Positions 54,224 to 63,047 of a stretch of 64,000 nt of DNA are shown here, piece after piece (position 1 is the first letter of the stretch; each line of letters starts with the position of its first letter). Below the pieces are notes generated by a model. The model was given only the letters and a program-made list of their open reading frames with translations. It did no database searches and was not told the DNA's origin. Source of the DNA: Gaiellasilicea sp963811885 (GTDB lineage Bacteria; Actinomycetota; Thermoleophilia; Gaiellales; Gaiellaceae). Where the stretch lies: NCBI GenBank assembly GCA_963811885.1, contig CAWETB010000015.1:1488001-1552000 (forward strand). The letters are read 5' to 3'. The translations under genes and the position numbers were made by a program.

Positions 54224-54913
54224 ATGCTCCACGCCTCGATTCAGGTAGTCCTCTACGGCCTCTTGGCGGGTCTCAGCGCGGTCGGGTTCGCCGCGACGCT
54301 GGCGGTGATGCCATCCGGACGGCTGAAGGCGCTTGGCTTCGGTGCCGGTTTCGTCGGAGCGCAGATCCTGACGTGCTCCGTGCTCGTGATCTTCGGCATC
54401 GCCGTCACGGGTTCCAGAGCGAGCCACCCAGATCTCCGAGCCGCGCTGGAGGTCGCGCTCGCGGTCGTGCTGATCGCCCTGGCCCTCGTTGTCCACCGGA
54501 GACCACCGAAGACGGACAGCGCAACCGCGCACGAACGCTCGAAGGCTCGGACGAAGGCGCTGGTCGAACGACTCAGCCGGTTGCGCGTCCTCACGACTGT
54601 CGTCGCCGGGTTCCTGCTCGGGATCGGTGGGCCGAAGCGCTTTGTACTGACCTGCCTGGCCGCGGCGACGATCGTCACGGCAGGCCTCGGAGACGCTGAG
54701 CAAACGGCGCTTGTCGCCGTCTACGTCACGCTCGCGACCGCGCTCGTCTGGGGCCCGTTGATCCTGTTCCTGTTCCTCGGCAAACGCGTTATCGCGTTCA
54801 TGGAGGGAGCCCAGGGCGAAGTCGGTCGCCGCCAGCCGCAGGTCACCTTCTACGCACTCCTGGTACTCGCCGCGCTCCTCGTCCTCGACGCAGCCAGCGT
54901 TCTGCTCACCTAA
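54224..54913 (+). CDS. GAP/Sap-type (sulfolipid-addressing-like) membrane protein
   Basis: 229 residues with six membrane helices: LYGLLAGLSAVGFAATLAVM, GFVGAQILTCSVLVIFGI, VALAVVLIALALVV, a central helix VVAGFLLGIGGPKRFVLTCL, and two more. The GIGGPKR region and overall layout fit the GAP/SfLAP family (PF11139), linked in mycobacteria to export of glycolipids. The substrate here is unknown. It overlaps the convergent ClC gene end by eight bases. Confidence 0.75.
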   Translation: MLHASIQVVLYGLLAGLSAVGFAATLAVMPSGRLKALGFGAGFVGAQILTCSVLVIFGIAVTGSRASHPDLRAALEVALAVVLIALALVVHRRPPKTDSATAHERSKARTKALVERLSRLRVLTTVVAGFLLGIGGPKRFVLTCLAAATIVTAGLGDAEQTALVAVYVTLATALVWGPLILFLFLGKRVIAFMEGAQGEVGRRQPQVTFYALLVLAALLVLDAASVLLT

Positions 54914-56284
54914 CTGGCGTTTCTCGATCGAGCGGTACGGAGCCCGAGGTGGCCGCAAGCGACCTCGTCCCGGCCCATGCCAGGGCCGGCGCCAGCCGGG
55001 CCGAGCCGACGTAGGAAACCGCGACGGCGACGATCACGAGCGGCGTCAGGGCGAGGCCGTCGGCCGGGAGAAGCACTGTGACGAGCAAGGCCGAGGTCAG
55101 CGGCAGACCGAGCATTGCCACGGTCATCGCCCCGATACCCATCGCGGCGCCCGCAATCGCCGGTAGTCCGGGAAGGTGCGACAGGGCAATGCCGACCGCT
55201 GCGCCGAGATACAGGGCCGGGAAGATGGGACCACCTCGGAAGCTGCTCAAGCAGGCGCTGTAGGCAAGGCCCTTGCACACGATCACCAGCAGGAGTGCCC
55301 CGACTGTCCAGCTCTCGGCGTTCTCGATGAGCGCCGGCAGCGCGTCCTGGCCGGAGAAGAGCACCTCCGAGGAGCTCCGGTCAGATCCCTCGGCGAAGGC
55401 GATCGCCAGCCCGCCGACCGCGAGGCCGACGACCGGTGTCAGGAGCAGCATCCGGCGTTCGACGATGGGCCTGAGCAGGAGGGCCAGGATGCGGATCGCC
55501 GTGCCCAGTCCGGCGGCAACGACTCCGATCCCGAGAGCCCAGAGGAACTCCGCGCCGTCGGGCGAGCCGACCGGCGGAATATTGGGGACAGCGAGCGAAA
55601 ACGTCCCGAAGCCGGTCCAGGAGTCCAGCCCTACGAAGATGAGCGAGCCAACGCCGGCGGCGAGCAGACCCGGGACCAGCACGACTCCCAGCAAGGCGCC
55701 GCCGAGCCCCGACACTTCCATCATCAGGAACGCTCCGACGATGGGCGACCCGAGCAGCGTGCTGATGGCAGCGAAACTCCCCGCGGCCCCGATCACCATG
55801 CTCGCCCGAGCTGGGGCATCACGCTTGATCAGGTGCACCGCCAGCACGCCGAGGCCGCTGCCCATGGCGATGAGCGGGGCCTCAGGCCCGAGCACGGCCC
55901 CGAGACTGAGCGTGGCGAAGGCCGCGATGATGATGCCCGGGAGCTCGATCGGTGGGACCGGCCCGGATGACTTGAATCCGTCGGCGGGCGAGTGACCGCC
56001 CGTTCCCGGCAGGTAGCGGATGGCAAGCGCCACGATCAATCCGCCCAACGCGAGCAGCGGCAGCGGCCACCACATCGGCTCCCCATCGAAGCCCAGCTCC
56101 CCCGGAGCGTTGTGTAGAGGTAGTGCTGAGCCCAGTCCACGCCCTTGAGGAAGAAGTACGCCGCCGTCGCCACCGGCACGCCGATCGCAGCGCCGAAGAC
56201 CAGGAGCGCGATGTAGCTGCGACTCCGGAGGAGCTCCGCCGGATCGGGAGAAGCTCCAGGCGGTGGGGTGGGATTGGAGCTCAT
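54906..56284 (-). CDS. ClC-family chloride channel/transporter, frame broken near 56105
   Basis: ATG 56284 starts the N-terminal helix (IALLVFGAAIGVPVATAAYF). Near 56105 the frame slips, and the rest from 56075 has LPGTGGHSPADG (the GSGIP-like loop), LSLGAVLGPEAPLIAMGSGL with the gating Glu in GPEAP, and FRGGPIFPALYLGAAVG. About 455 residues, with no CBS domains. It moves chloride or fluoride across the membrane. The GPEAP in place of GREGP suggests a divergent subtype. Confidence 0.87.
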
Positions 56285-56366
56285 CGCAGAACCGTCCTCA
56301 ATAGCCGCACTGGAGGGTGCCCGCGATCACATCACGGAAGCTACGCCCCGTGGTGGACACCGAACA

Positions 56367-56383
56367 TCATGCGATGCGGATGA
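56367..56383. promoter_or_regulatory. weak P17-like palindrome
   Basis: TCATGCGATGCGGATGA matches the P17 pattern with one mismatch in the left arm, but lies only 28 bases (centre) before ATG 56403, unlike the other sites. It may be a chance match. Confidence 0.3.
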
Positions 56384-56402
56384 AGCCGCGTACGATCCTG
56401 CG

Positions 56403-57633
56403 ATGGCCGAAATGACCGTCGACCGGGCCGCCGCCCGCCGCTTCCTCGTCCGCCGCCACCTGCTGGCGCCGCCTCGGTCGCTGCCCGCCGACCCGGCGTC
56501 GGTCAAGGTCGTCATCGAGCGGCTCGGCTCGCTCCAGTTCGATCCGCTCGACGTCACCGGGCGCAACCACGATCTCGTGCTCGCGGCGCGCATCGAGGGA
56601 TACGCCCGTGCGTGGACCGACGACCTGCTCTATCGCGAGCGCTGGCTGTACGAGGCCTACAACAAGGGCCTCTCTCTGCTCCCCACCGCCGAGCTCCCCT
56701 ATTACCGGATCGGCTGGGACCGGTACCAGGCGTCGAACGGCTACGGGAAGATGGACGACCACGCCGAGCTGGTGGAGGAGCTGCTCGACAAGATCCGGCA
56801 GGATGGGACGCTGTCCTCCACCGACGTCGAGCCGCGCGCCTCGATCGACTGGTACTGGCGTCCGACGAACCAGGTGCGCGCGATCCTCGAGGCGCTCTCC
56901 CTGTCCGGTGTCCTGGCGATCTCCCGCCGCGACGGCAACCGGCGGCTGTACGACCTCTCGGAGCGGCTCTTCCCGGCCGAGCTGCTCGCAGAGCGGCGGA
57001 CGGAGGACGAGCAGCGCCGGCACAAGCTCCTGTCGCGCTACCGCGCCCACGGCCTGCTCGGCATGCGCGGCGGGAACCAGGAGGTCTGGATCGGCACCGC
57101 GCCGACGGCGGCCGAGCGGTACCGCTTCCGCGACGAGCTGATCGCCGAGGGCCTCCTGCTGCCGGTGACGGTCGAGGGCGTCAAGGGCGATCGGCTGATC
57201 CTGGCCGAGGAGGCGCCGACTGCTGGCGGAGGCCGCCGAGCTCGCCGAGCCCGGCGTCGCATTCCTCGCGCCGCTCGACCCGCTCGTCTGGGACCGCGAG
57301 CTCCTGCGCAGCCTGTGGGACTTCGACTACGTCTGGGAGGTCTACGTCCCGGCGGCGAAGCGGCGCTGGGGCTACTACGTGCTGCCGCTGCTCTGGGGCG
57401 AGCGGTTCGTCGGGCGGATCGAGCCGCGGATCGAGCGCAAGACGGGCACGCTCCGTGTCCTCGGCCTCTGGTGGGAGGACGGCTTCGACCCGCTCGCCGA
57501 GCCCGGCTTCGTCGACGAGCTCGCGGCAGCCCTGCGCGCGCACGCGGCGTTCCTCGGCGCGACGAAGATCGTCCTGCCGCGGACCGCGCGGCATCGCGCA
57601 CTGGTCGGGGAGCTGCGCGGCCGGCATCGGTAG
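56403..57633 (+). CDS. AlkZ/YcaQ-type winged-helix DNA glycosylase, frame broken near 57222
   Basis: About 410 residues from ATG 56403; a TACGAT -10-like hexamer lies six bases upstream. The HTH_42 family core is seen in RRHLLAPPRSLPADPASVKV, GSLQFDPLDVTGRNHDLVL and PTNQVRAILEALSLSGVLAI. The motif QFD (Q-aromatic-D) places it nearer the YcaQ/AlkX branch than the Q-x-Q AlkZ branch. The slip near 57222 lies just before LLAEAAELAEPGVAFLAPLD, and the end VGRIEPRIERKTGTLRVLGL follows. Family enzymes excise bulky alkyl lesions and crosslinks. Confidence 0.85.
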
Positions 57634-57661
57634 CCCACTGAGCGGTGCCTGATAGGAAACA

Positions 57662-58442
57662 GTGAAGCGGCGCGAGATTCGTTCATGGCTGATGGACATG
57701 GACGGCGTGCTGGTGCACGAGCAGAGCGCGATTCCGGGCGCGGAGCGCTTCCTCGAACGGTTGCGGGAGCAAGGGCCTGCCGTTCCTCGTCCTGACGAAC
57801 AACTCGATGTACACGCGCCGCGACCTGGCCGCCCGGCTGCGCGCGATCGGGCTCGACGTGCCCGAGGAGGCGATCTGGACGTCGGCGCTGGCCACGGCGA
57901 ACTTCCTGGCCGGCCAGCGGCCCGGTGGCACCGCGTTCACGATCGGCGAAGCGGGCCTGACGACCGCGCTCCACGACGCCGGCTACACGCTGACCGAGCG
58001 CGATCCCGACTACGTCGTCCTCGGCGAGACCCGGACGTACAGCTTCGAGCGCATCGCTCAGGCGATCCGCCTCATCGCCCTGGGCGCACGATTCATCGCC
58101 ACCAACCCGGACCCGACGGGGCCGACGCCCGATGGGCCGCTGCCGGCGACCGGCTCGGTCGCGGCGCTGATCAGCCGCGCGACCGGCGTCGATCCCTACT
58201 TCGTCGGCAAGCCGAACCCGCTGATGATGCGCTCCGCGCTGAACGCGATCGACGCCCACTCGGAGACGGCGGCCATGGTCGGCGACCGCATGGACACCGA
58301 CGTCATCTCCGGACTCGAGGCGGGCATGCACACCGTCCTCGTCCTGACCGGGATCACCTCCAGGCCGGAGGCCGAGCGGTTCCCGTTCCGGCCCTCGCGC
58401 ATCGTCGACTCGATCGCCGACCTGATCGACGAGCTCGACTGA
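57662..58442 (+). CDS. HAD-superfamily NagD-type phosphatase, frame broken near 57780
   Basis: GTG 57662. The DxDG motif MDMDGVLVHE sits at the N-terminus. Near 57780 the frame slips and continues with PFLVLTNNSMYTRRDLAARL (second HAD motif), the cap domain and GKPNPLMMRSALNAI. The last motif, MVGDRMDTDVISGLEAGM, closes it. About 259 residues. NagD-type enzymes dephosphorylate nucleotides or sugar phosphates. It follows the glycosylase by 28 bases and is convergent with the PLD gene. Confidence 0.9.
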
Positions 58443-58457
58443 AGTCCGCCGAGCCGG

Positions 58458-59808
58458 TCACAGGAACGACGACAACGTGCTCCAGAGCCGGCTCTCGAGC
58501 CGCTCCCGGCCCTCAGGCGGCACGCCGCGCTGCGATCGCGCGATGTCGGGCTCGAACAGGCGCTCCTCGATCAGCTCGGCCGTCTCGGCGCTCTGCGCGA
58601 GCATCATGATCTCGTTGTTGCGGTAGAGCGCCCAGGCGTCGAGGTTGACCGTGCCGAAGCTGACGACGTCGTCCGCGACCACGACCTTGGCATGCACGAC
58701 GGTGCCCGGAAGCTCCCAGAGCTCGACGCCGGCGTCCGCCAGATCGCCGTAGTAGTGCTTCAGGGCGGCCGTCGCCTGCGCGTTGTTCGACGTCTGCGAG
58801 ACGACGAGGCGCACCGCGACTCCGCGCTTTGCCGCGGCGAGGATCCGGCCGATCATGTCGGCGTCGGTGACGTACGGGTTCATCACGTCGAGCCGGCGGC
58901 GCGCGCCGTCGATCTGCTCGCGGATCGCCTGCGACGCTGCGACGTGGCCGCCGGGAATCACCTGCGCGAGCGCGATCGGCGTCGAGCCCTCGTCGCCGGG
59001 CGCGGGGAAGTACGCGGAGAGGTCGGCTCCGAGCGGGCCGCCGTGACCGCGAAAGCTCGTCAGGAAGGCGGCCTGCGCCTGCCGCACGACGGCGCCGGTG
59101 ACGCGGACCATCACGTCGTGGAAGCCGCCGTTCTCGGAAGTGGTCCTCGATCCCGGCTCCGCCCGTCCAGGCGACGGCGCCGTCGATCACGTACAGCTTG
59201 CGGTGGTCGGCGCGGCCGACCTCGTCCTGGCGCCAGTCGACGTGCTGGCCGTCGGGGAAGAGACCGTCGCGGTCGAGCGGGAAGACGTCGTTGACGACGA
59301 TCTGGGCGCCGGCCTCGGCGAGCCCGGTGAACATCTCGTTCGCTTCCTTGTACGGCCGCGAGCCGAAGCTGTCCACGATCACCCGCACCTCGACGCCCTC
59401 GGCGAGCTTCCGCCGGAGGAGCGCGGCCATCTCCATCCCGACCTCGCCCTCGCGCCAGCCGAACATGAGGATGTGCACCGAGGATTTCGCCGCTTCCACG
59501 TCCGCGAAGATCCGCGGGAAGAAGTTCGCGCCCTCGACCAGCGGCTCGATCGTCGCCGCGGTCGACCACGCGAACGGCAGCGCCGCATCGTGCGGACGGG
59601 TGCCGTCGCGTGCGACGAACGCCTCGGTCGCCGCCTGAGCACCGGCAGACGTGACCGCGTCGGCCGGCGGCGGCCAGCTCGGCCGCTGCGTGATCCCGAG
59701 CACCTGCCGGTAGACGACGACGAAGAACGCCGCGAACGCGAGCCCGGTGATCGCCGGCCAGCGGCGCCGCCGGGGGCGCTGAACGGGAGTGGTAGCGTCG
59801 TCAGCCAT
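58458..59808 (-). CDS. phospholipase-D/cardiolipin-synthase-like protein, frame broken near 59135
   Basis: About 450 residues from ATG 59808. An N-terminal membrane helix (GLAFAAFFVVVYRQVLGI) precedes two PLD domains. The first HKD motif is HRKLYVIDGAVAWTGG; near 59135 the frame slips, and the second is HAKVVVADDVVSFGTVN. The pair forms the active site of phosphatidyl transfer or hydrolysis. It resembles cardiolipin synthases. Its ATG and the ATG of the divergent gene share one CATG. Confidence 0.88.
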
Positions 59809-60229
59809 GCCCGACCCTACCCCGCCCGGCGGCCGCGAGGTGCAGCGGCGGCTCGTGTGCCGGATCGCGGTCGCCGCCATCCTCGTCGGCGTCTTCGTGA
59901 CGTGGCTCGCCGACGGGCCGATCCGGCTCGACGGGACGCAGGGCCCGAACGACGGCTGGCTGGCCGCGATCGTGGCCGGGCTCGCGCTGCTGTGGATCCG
60001 CATGCTCGGGTCGTGGCCGGGAGTGATCGGGGTGCTCGGCAGCGGGCTCGTCATCGGCTGGACGGCGCTCGACGACTGGCTGGACGCCCGCGCGGTGATC
60101 GGCGCGTCTCCCCGTCTCGGACTCGTCCTCGTGCTCGCGGGGAGCGTCGCCCTGACGGCCGTCGCGATCGTCCAGGCGGTCGAGCTGGCGCAGGAGCTCA
60201 GGCACCGGGGGGCCGAACGCGCCGTCTGA
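59807..60229 (+). CDS. small four-helix membrane protein
   Basis: 140 residues from ATG 59807. Helices at about residues 17-34, 49-66, 71-85 and 104-124, with IAVAAILVGVFVTWLADG first. GTG codons at 59840 or later would also give a full first helix and would avoid overlap with the PLD start. I do not recognise the family. It runs 32 bases into the convergent ThrE-like gene end. Confidence 0.6.
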   Translation: MPDPTPPGGREVQRRLVCRIAVAAILVGVFVTWLADGPIRLDGTQGPNDGWLAAIVAGLALLWIRMLGSWPGVIGVLGSGLVIGWTALDDWLDARAVIGASPRLGLVLVLAGSVALTAVAIVQAVELAQELRHRGAERAV

Positions 60230-61479
60230 CAGCCTGTGCACGCCGCTCGGCGCCAATCGCCCAGCGGTGAAACTCGACGCCGCAGAGGACTCCGAGCGCG
60301 ACCGCCGCGATCGCGCCGATCACGGCGAAGACGTCGGTTCCGGAGGCGGAGTCCGGGAAGGCGAGGAAGGTCGTCAGCCCGATCAGCCCGAGCGAGCCGG
60401 GGACGAGCAGCCAGAACCCCGGGAGGAACATCGCGTACACCGGCATCGTCGACTGGAGCCGCGCGAGCTGGTACGCGACGACCGTCATCACGACGGCCCC
60501 GACGAAGCCGCTCGAGTAGGCGCCGAACAACGCGTCGCCGAGAACCTGGCCGGTCCACGCGGCGTAGAGGACGACGAGCAGCGACAGCAGCCGAGCCGGG
60601 CGGCGTCGAGTGGGCGACCGTGACGCCGACGGCGAAGACGAGCACGCCGAGCCAGGGCGCCCAGTCGCCGAGCAGCGCGTCGGAGCTGGAGAACGCGCGC
60701 TCCGGAGGCACCCCGGCGGCGCTGACGCCGGCGACGATCCCGAATGCGATCAGACCGAGCTGCATGGTGGCCCAGACGAGCCGGCTCGAGCCGGAGATCA
60801 TCTGGCCCTCGGTCAGCTCGAGCACCGCCGTCGTCAGCGCGACGCCGGGGATGAAGACGACGAGCGCGGCGATCATCGCCCGCAGGCCGGGATCGGTGAC
60901 CTCGTACTTGACGGCCAGGGCGGTCAGCAAGGCGACGGCGAAGGCGGCGAGGAAGGGCATCAGCACCTCGAGCGAGCGCCGCCCGCGCGCGAGCAGCCGC
61001 AGGACGCCGACGACGGTTCCGAGCAGGGCGGCGGCCGCGACGTCGCGCGGCGCCGGCCGCAGGATCAGCGCGATCCCGATCGTCAGCGTCGTGTAGCCGA
61101 GCACGCTCGCCAGCGGCCCGTAGCGGCTCCCCATCGACCGGATCTCCTCGAGCCGCGCGATCCCGTCCCCGGGAGCGATCGCCCCCCGCTCCGCCTCCTC
61201 GGCGAGGCGATGGACCGCTGCGATCTGGTCGAGACGCGGCGTCGCCGACAGCCGCCTCGTCGGCTCGATCGTCGCGGCCTCGCCGCGGCCGAGCGTCAGG
61301 AAGAGCGAGGTCGGGAAGACGCTGAAGCGCGCGTCTTCGAGCCCGTAGGCACGCGCGATCAGGGCGAGGCGCAGCTCGATCGCGTCGACGGTCTCGCCGA
61401 TGGCGCTGAGCGCCGCGCCGAGGTCGGCGAGGAAGAGCAGGAGCTCGTTTCCGGGCTCTCGGCTCGAAGCTGCTGACAC
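60198..61479 (-). CDS. ThrE-type threonine/serine exporter, frame broken near 60592
   Basis: About 426 residues from GTG 61479. The N-terminal domain (LLLFLADLGAALSAIGETVD and FSVFPTSLFLTLGRGEAATI) is the cytoplasmic part of ThrE (PF06738). About ten helices follow, among them YGPLASVLGYTTLTIGIALI and AALVVFIPGVALTTAVLELT. After the slip near 60592 the PF12821-like half continues (FLPGFWLLVPGSLGLIGLTT). It exports amino acids across the membrane. No signs of a fused PLD domain; the apparent link to 58513 is read-through. Confidence 0.88.
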
Positions 61480-61489
61480 GTGGCGCCGC

Positions 61490-63046
61490 TTACTGCTCGG
61501 GGAGCGCGGACGGCACCGAAATCCCCGGCCCTCGACCCGCGTCCTGCCGACCGTCCGCCTGCGCGTCCGGGTGCGGTACCGGGAGCGTGTGTGTAGTGGC
61601 CGCCGCCGCTGCGGCGCGATCGATCGCTCTCGGCGGCGCCTGATAGTGGCGGGCCATGAGCAGCGAAAGAGCAATCCCCAGGGCGGAGAAGACCGCCAGC
61701 AGAAGCGTTGACCGCGAGAGGCCGGCCGCGAGCGCCTCCGAGGTCGACGCGCCCGCGTCGGTTCGGTCGACCGTGACCGAGTTGAAGATTGTCGCGACCA
61801 GGGCCACGAACACCGACCCGCCGATGTACCGGGCCATGTTCGAGATCCCGGAGGCCTGCCCGACCTGATCCTGCGGGACGGCGGCGGTCGACGCCGACGA
61901 CGCCGGCCCGTTGGCCAGCCCGAGCCCGGCAGAGAGCACGACGAGCGGGACGACGAGAGCAGCGTAGCTCCAGGACGATTCGACGAACGCCAACACTCCG
62001 AACCCGACAGCGGCGAGACCGAAGCCGGCCACGATGGCGAACCGCGTACCGATGCGGGCCGCGAGTGGCGTGATGAACGGTGTGACGACGATCATCGCGG
62101 CCGCCGCGGGAAGCGTTGCCACTCCGGTCTCCAGCGCACTCAATCCGAACGTCGCCGGATCCTGGAGATAGAGGCTGAGGATGTACATCAGGCCGTTGAT
62201 CGCGCCCGCCACGATCAGGATCGCCAGCGTCGCCCCGACGAGCACCTGGTTGCGGAGCAGTGCGAGGTCGACGAGCGGCGTGGACACTCGCTTCTCGACG
62301 ACCACGAAGAGAACCGCGCCGACGACGGAGGCGACAAGGCACCCGAGCGTCGCTGCCGACGTCCAGCCCCAGTCGCCACCCTTGCTGAACGCGAGCACGA
62401 GCGGAACGAGGGCGACCGCGATCAGGAGCGTGCCCGCGAAGTCGATCGAGCGGGATCGGCCGGGGTCGCGCGACTCCTGCACCCTGGCGAGCGTCAGCGG
62501 AACGCACGCTGCGGCGATCGCGGCGTCGAGCCAGAACAGACCTTGCCAGCCGCTCAGGGACACGAGCGCACCGCCGATCAGCGGGCCCATGGCCGCGCCG
62601 GCTGCAGAAGCGGCGCCCCAGAGGGTGATCGCCCGCATCTGTCCCGCGCCGGAGGAGGCGACCGAGAGGAGGCTCATCCCGCAGGCCAGGATCGTCGCGC
62701 CCGCAGCACCCTGGATCAGGCGCCCGACGATGATCCCGGCTCCGCCGGTCGAGAGCGCGATCAGCACGCACGAGGCGATGAACAGCGCGAGTCCGGCGAG
62801 GAACACGCGCCTGCGGCCGAACACGTCGCCGAGCGCGCCCGAGGTCACGATCACGGCCGCGCCGACGAGCATGTAGCCGGTCACCGCCCACTGCAGCTGC
62901 GCGATGGGAGCGCCGACGTCCTCGCTCATCGTCGGCAGCAGGATCGTGACCGCCGAGGTGTTCGCGTTGACGACGAAGGTCGACACGCATGCCGCCGCGA
63001 GGACCCCGCCCGCGGCCTTCCGGCCGGTGTCTTCGCCGACGCTCAC
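61490..63046 (-). CDS. DHA2-family MFS drug exporter, intact
   Basis: 518 residues, 14 helices. Motif A is GALGDVFGRRRVFLAGLALF after helix 2, and the helix-5 C-motif lies in GAASAAGAAMGPLIGGALVS, typical of drug:H+ antiporters of the EmrB/QacA type. The cytoplasmic tail is long and Ala-rich. The gene is intact, lying two bases after the Dcu stop and ten bases before the ThrE start. Substrates of such pumps are hydrophobic or cationic drugs; none can be named here. Confidence 0.92.
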   Translation of the reverse strand: MSVGEDTGRKAAGGVLAAACVSTFVVNANTSAVTILLPTMSEDVGAPIAQLQWAVTGYMLVGAAVIVTSGALGDVFGRRRVFLAGLALFIASCVLIALSTGGAGIIVGRLIQGAAGATILACGMSLLSVASSGAGQMRAITLWGAASAAGAAMGPLIGGALVSLSGWQGLFWLDAAIAAACVPLTLARVQESRDPGRSRSIDFAGTLLIAVALVPLVLAFSKGGDWGWTSAATLGCLVASVVGAVLFVVVEKRVSTPLVDLALLRNQVLVGATLAILIVAGAINGLMYILSLYLQDPATFGLSALETGVATLPAAAAMIVVTPFITPLAARIGTRFAIVAGFGLAAVGFGVLAFVESSWSYAALVVPLVVLSAGLGLANGPASSASTAAVPQDQVGQASGISNMARYIGGSVFVALVATIFNSVTVDRTDAGASTSEALAAGLSRSTLLLAVFSALGIALSLLMARHYQAPPRAIDRAAAAAATTHTLPVPHPDAQADGRQDAGRGPGISVPSALPEQ

Positions 63047-63047
63047 A

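Noticed and set aside
3034..61479. Programmed ribosomal frameshifting as cause of the many breaks
   Set aside because: Breaks occur in unrelated families, with no slippery heptamer plus structure and no conserved position.
58513..61674. Apparent 1053-residue ThrE-PLD protein
   Set aside because: Between the two domains the frame is antisense or low-complexity; the second half of ThrE and the PLD start at 59808 are clear in their own frames.
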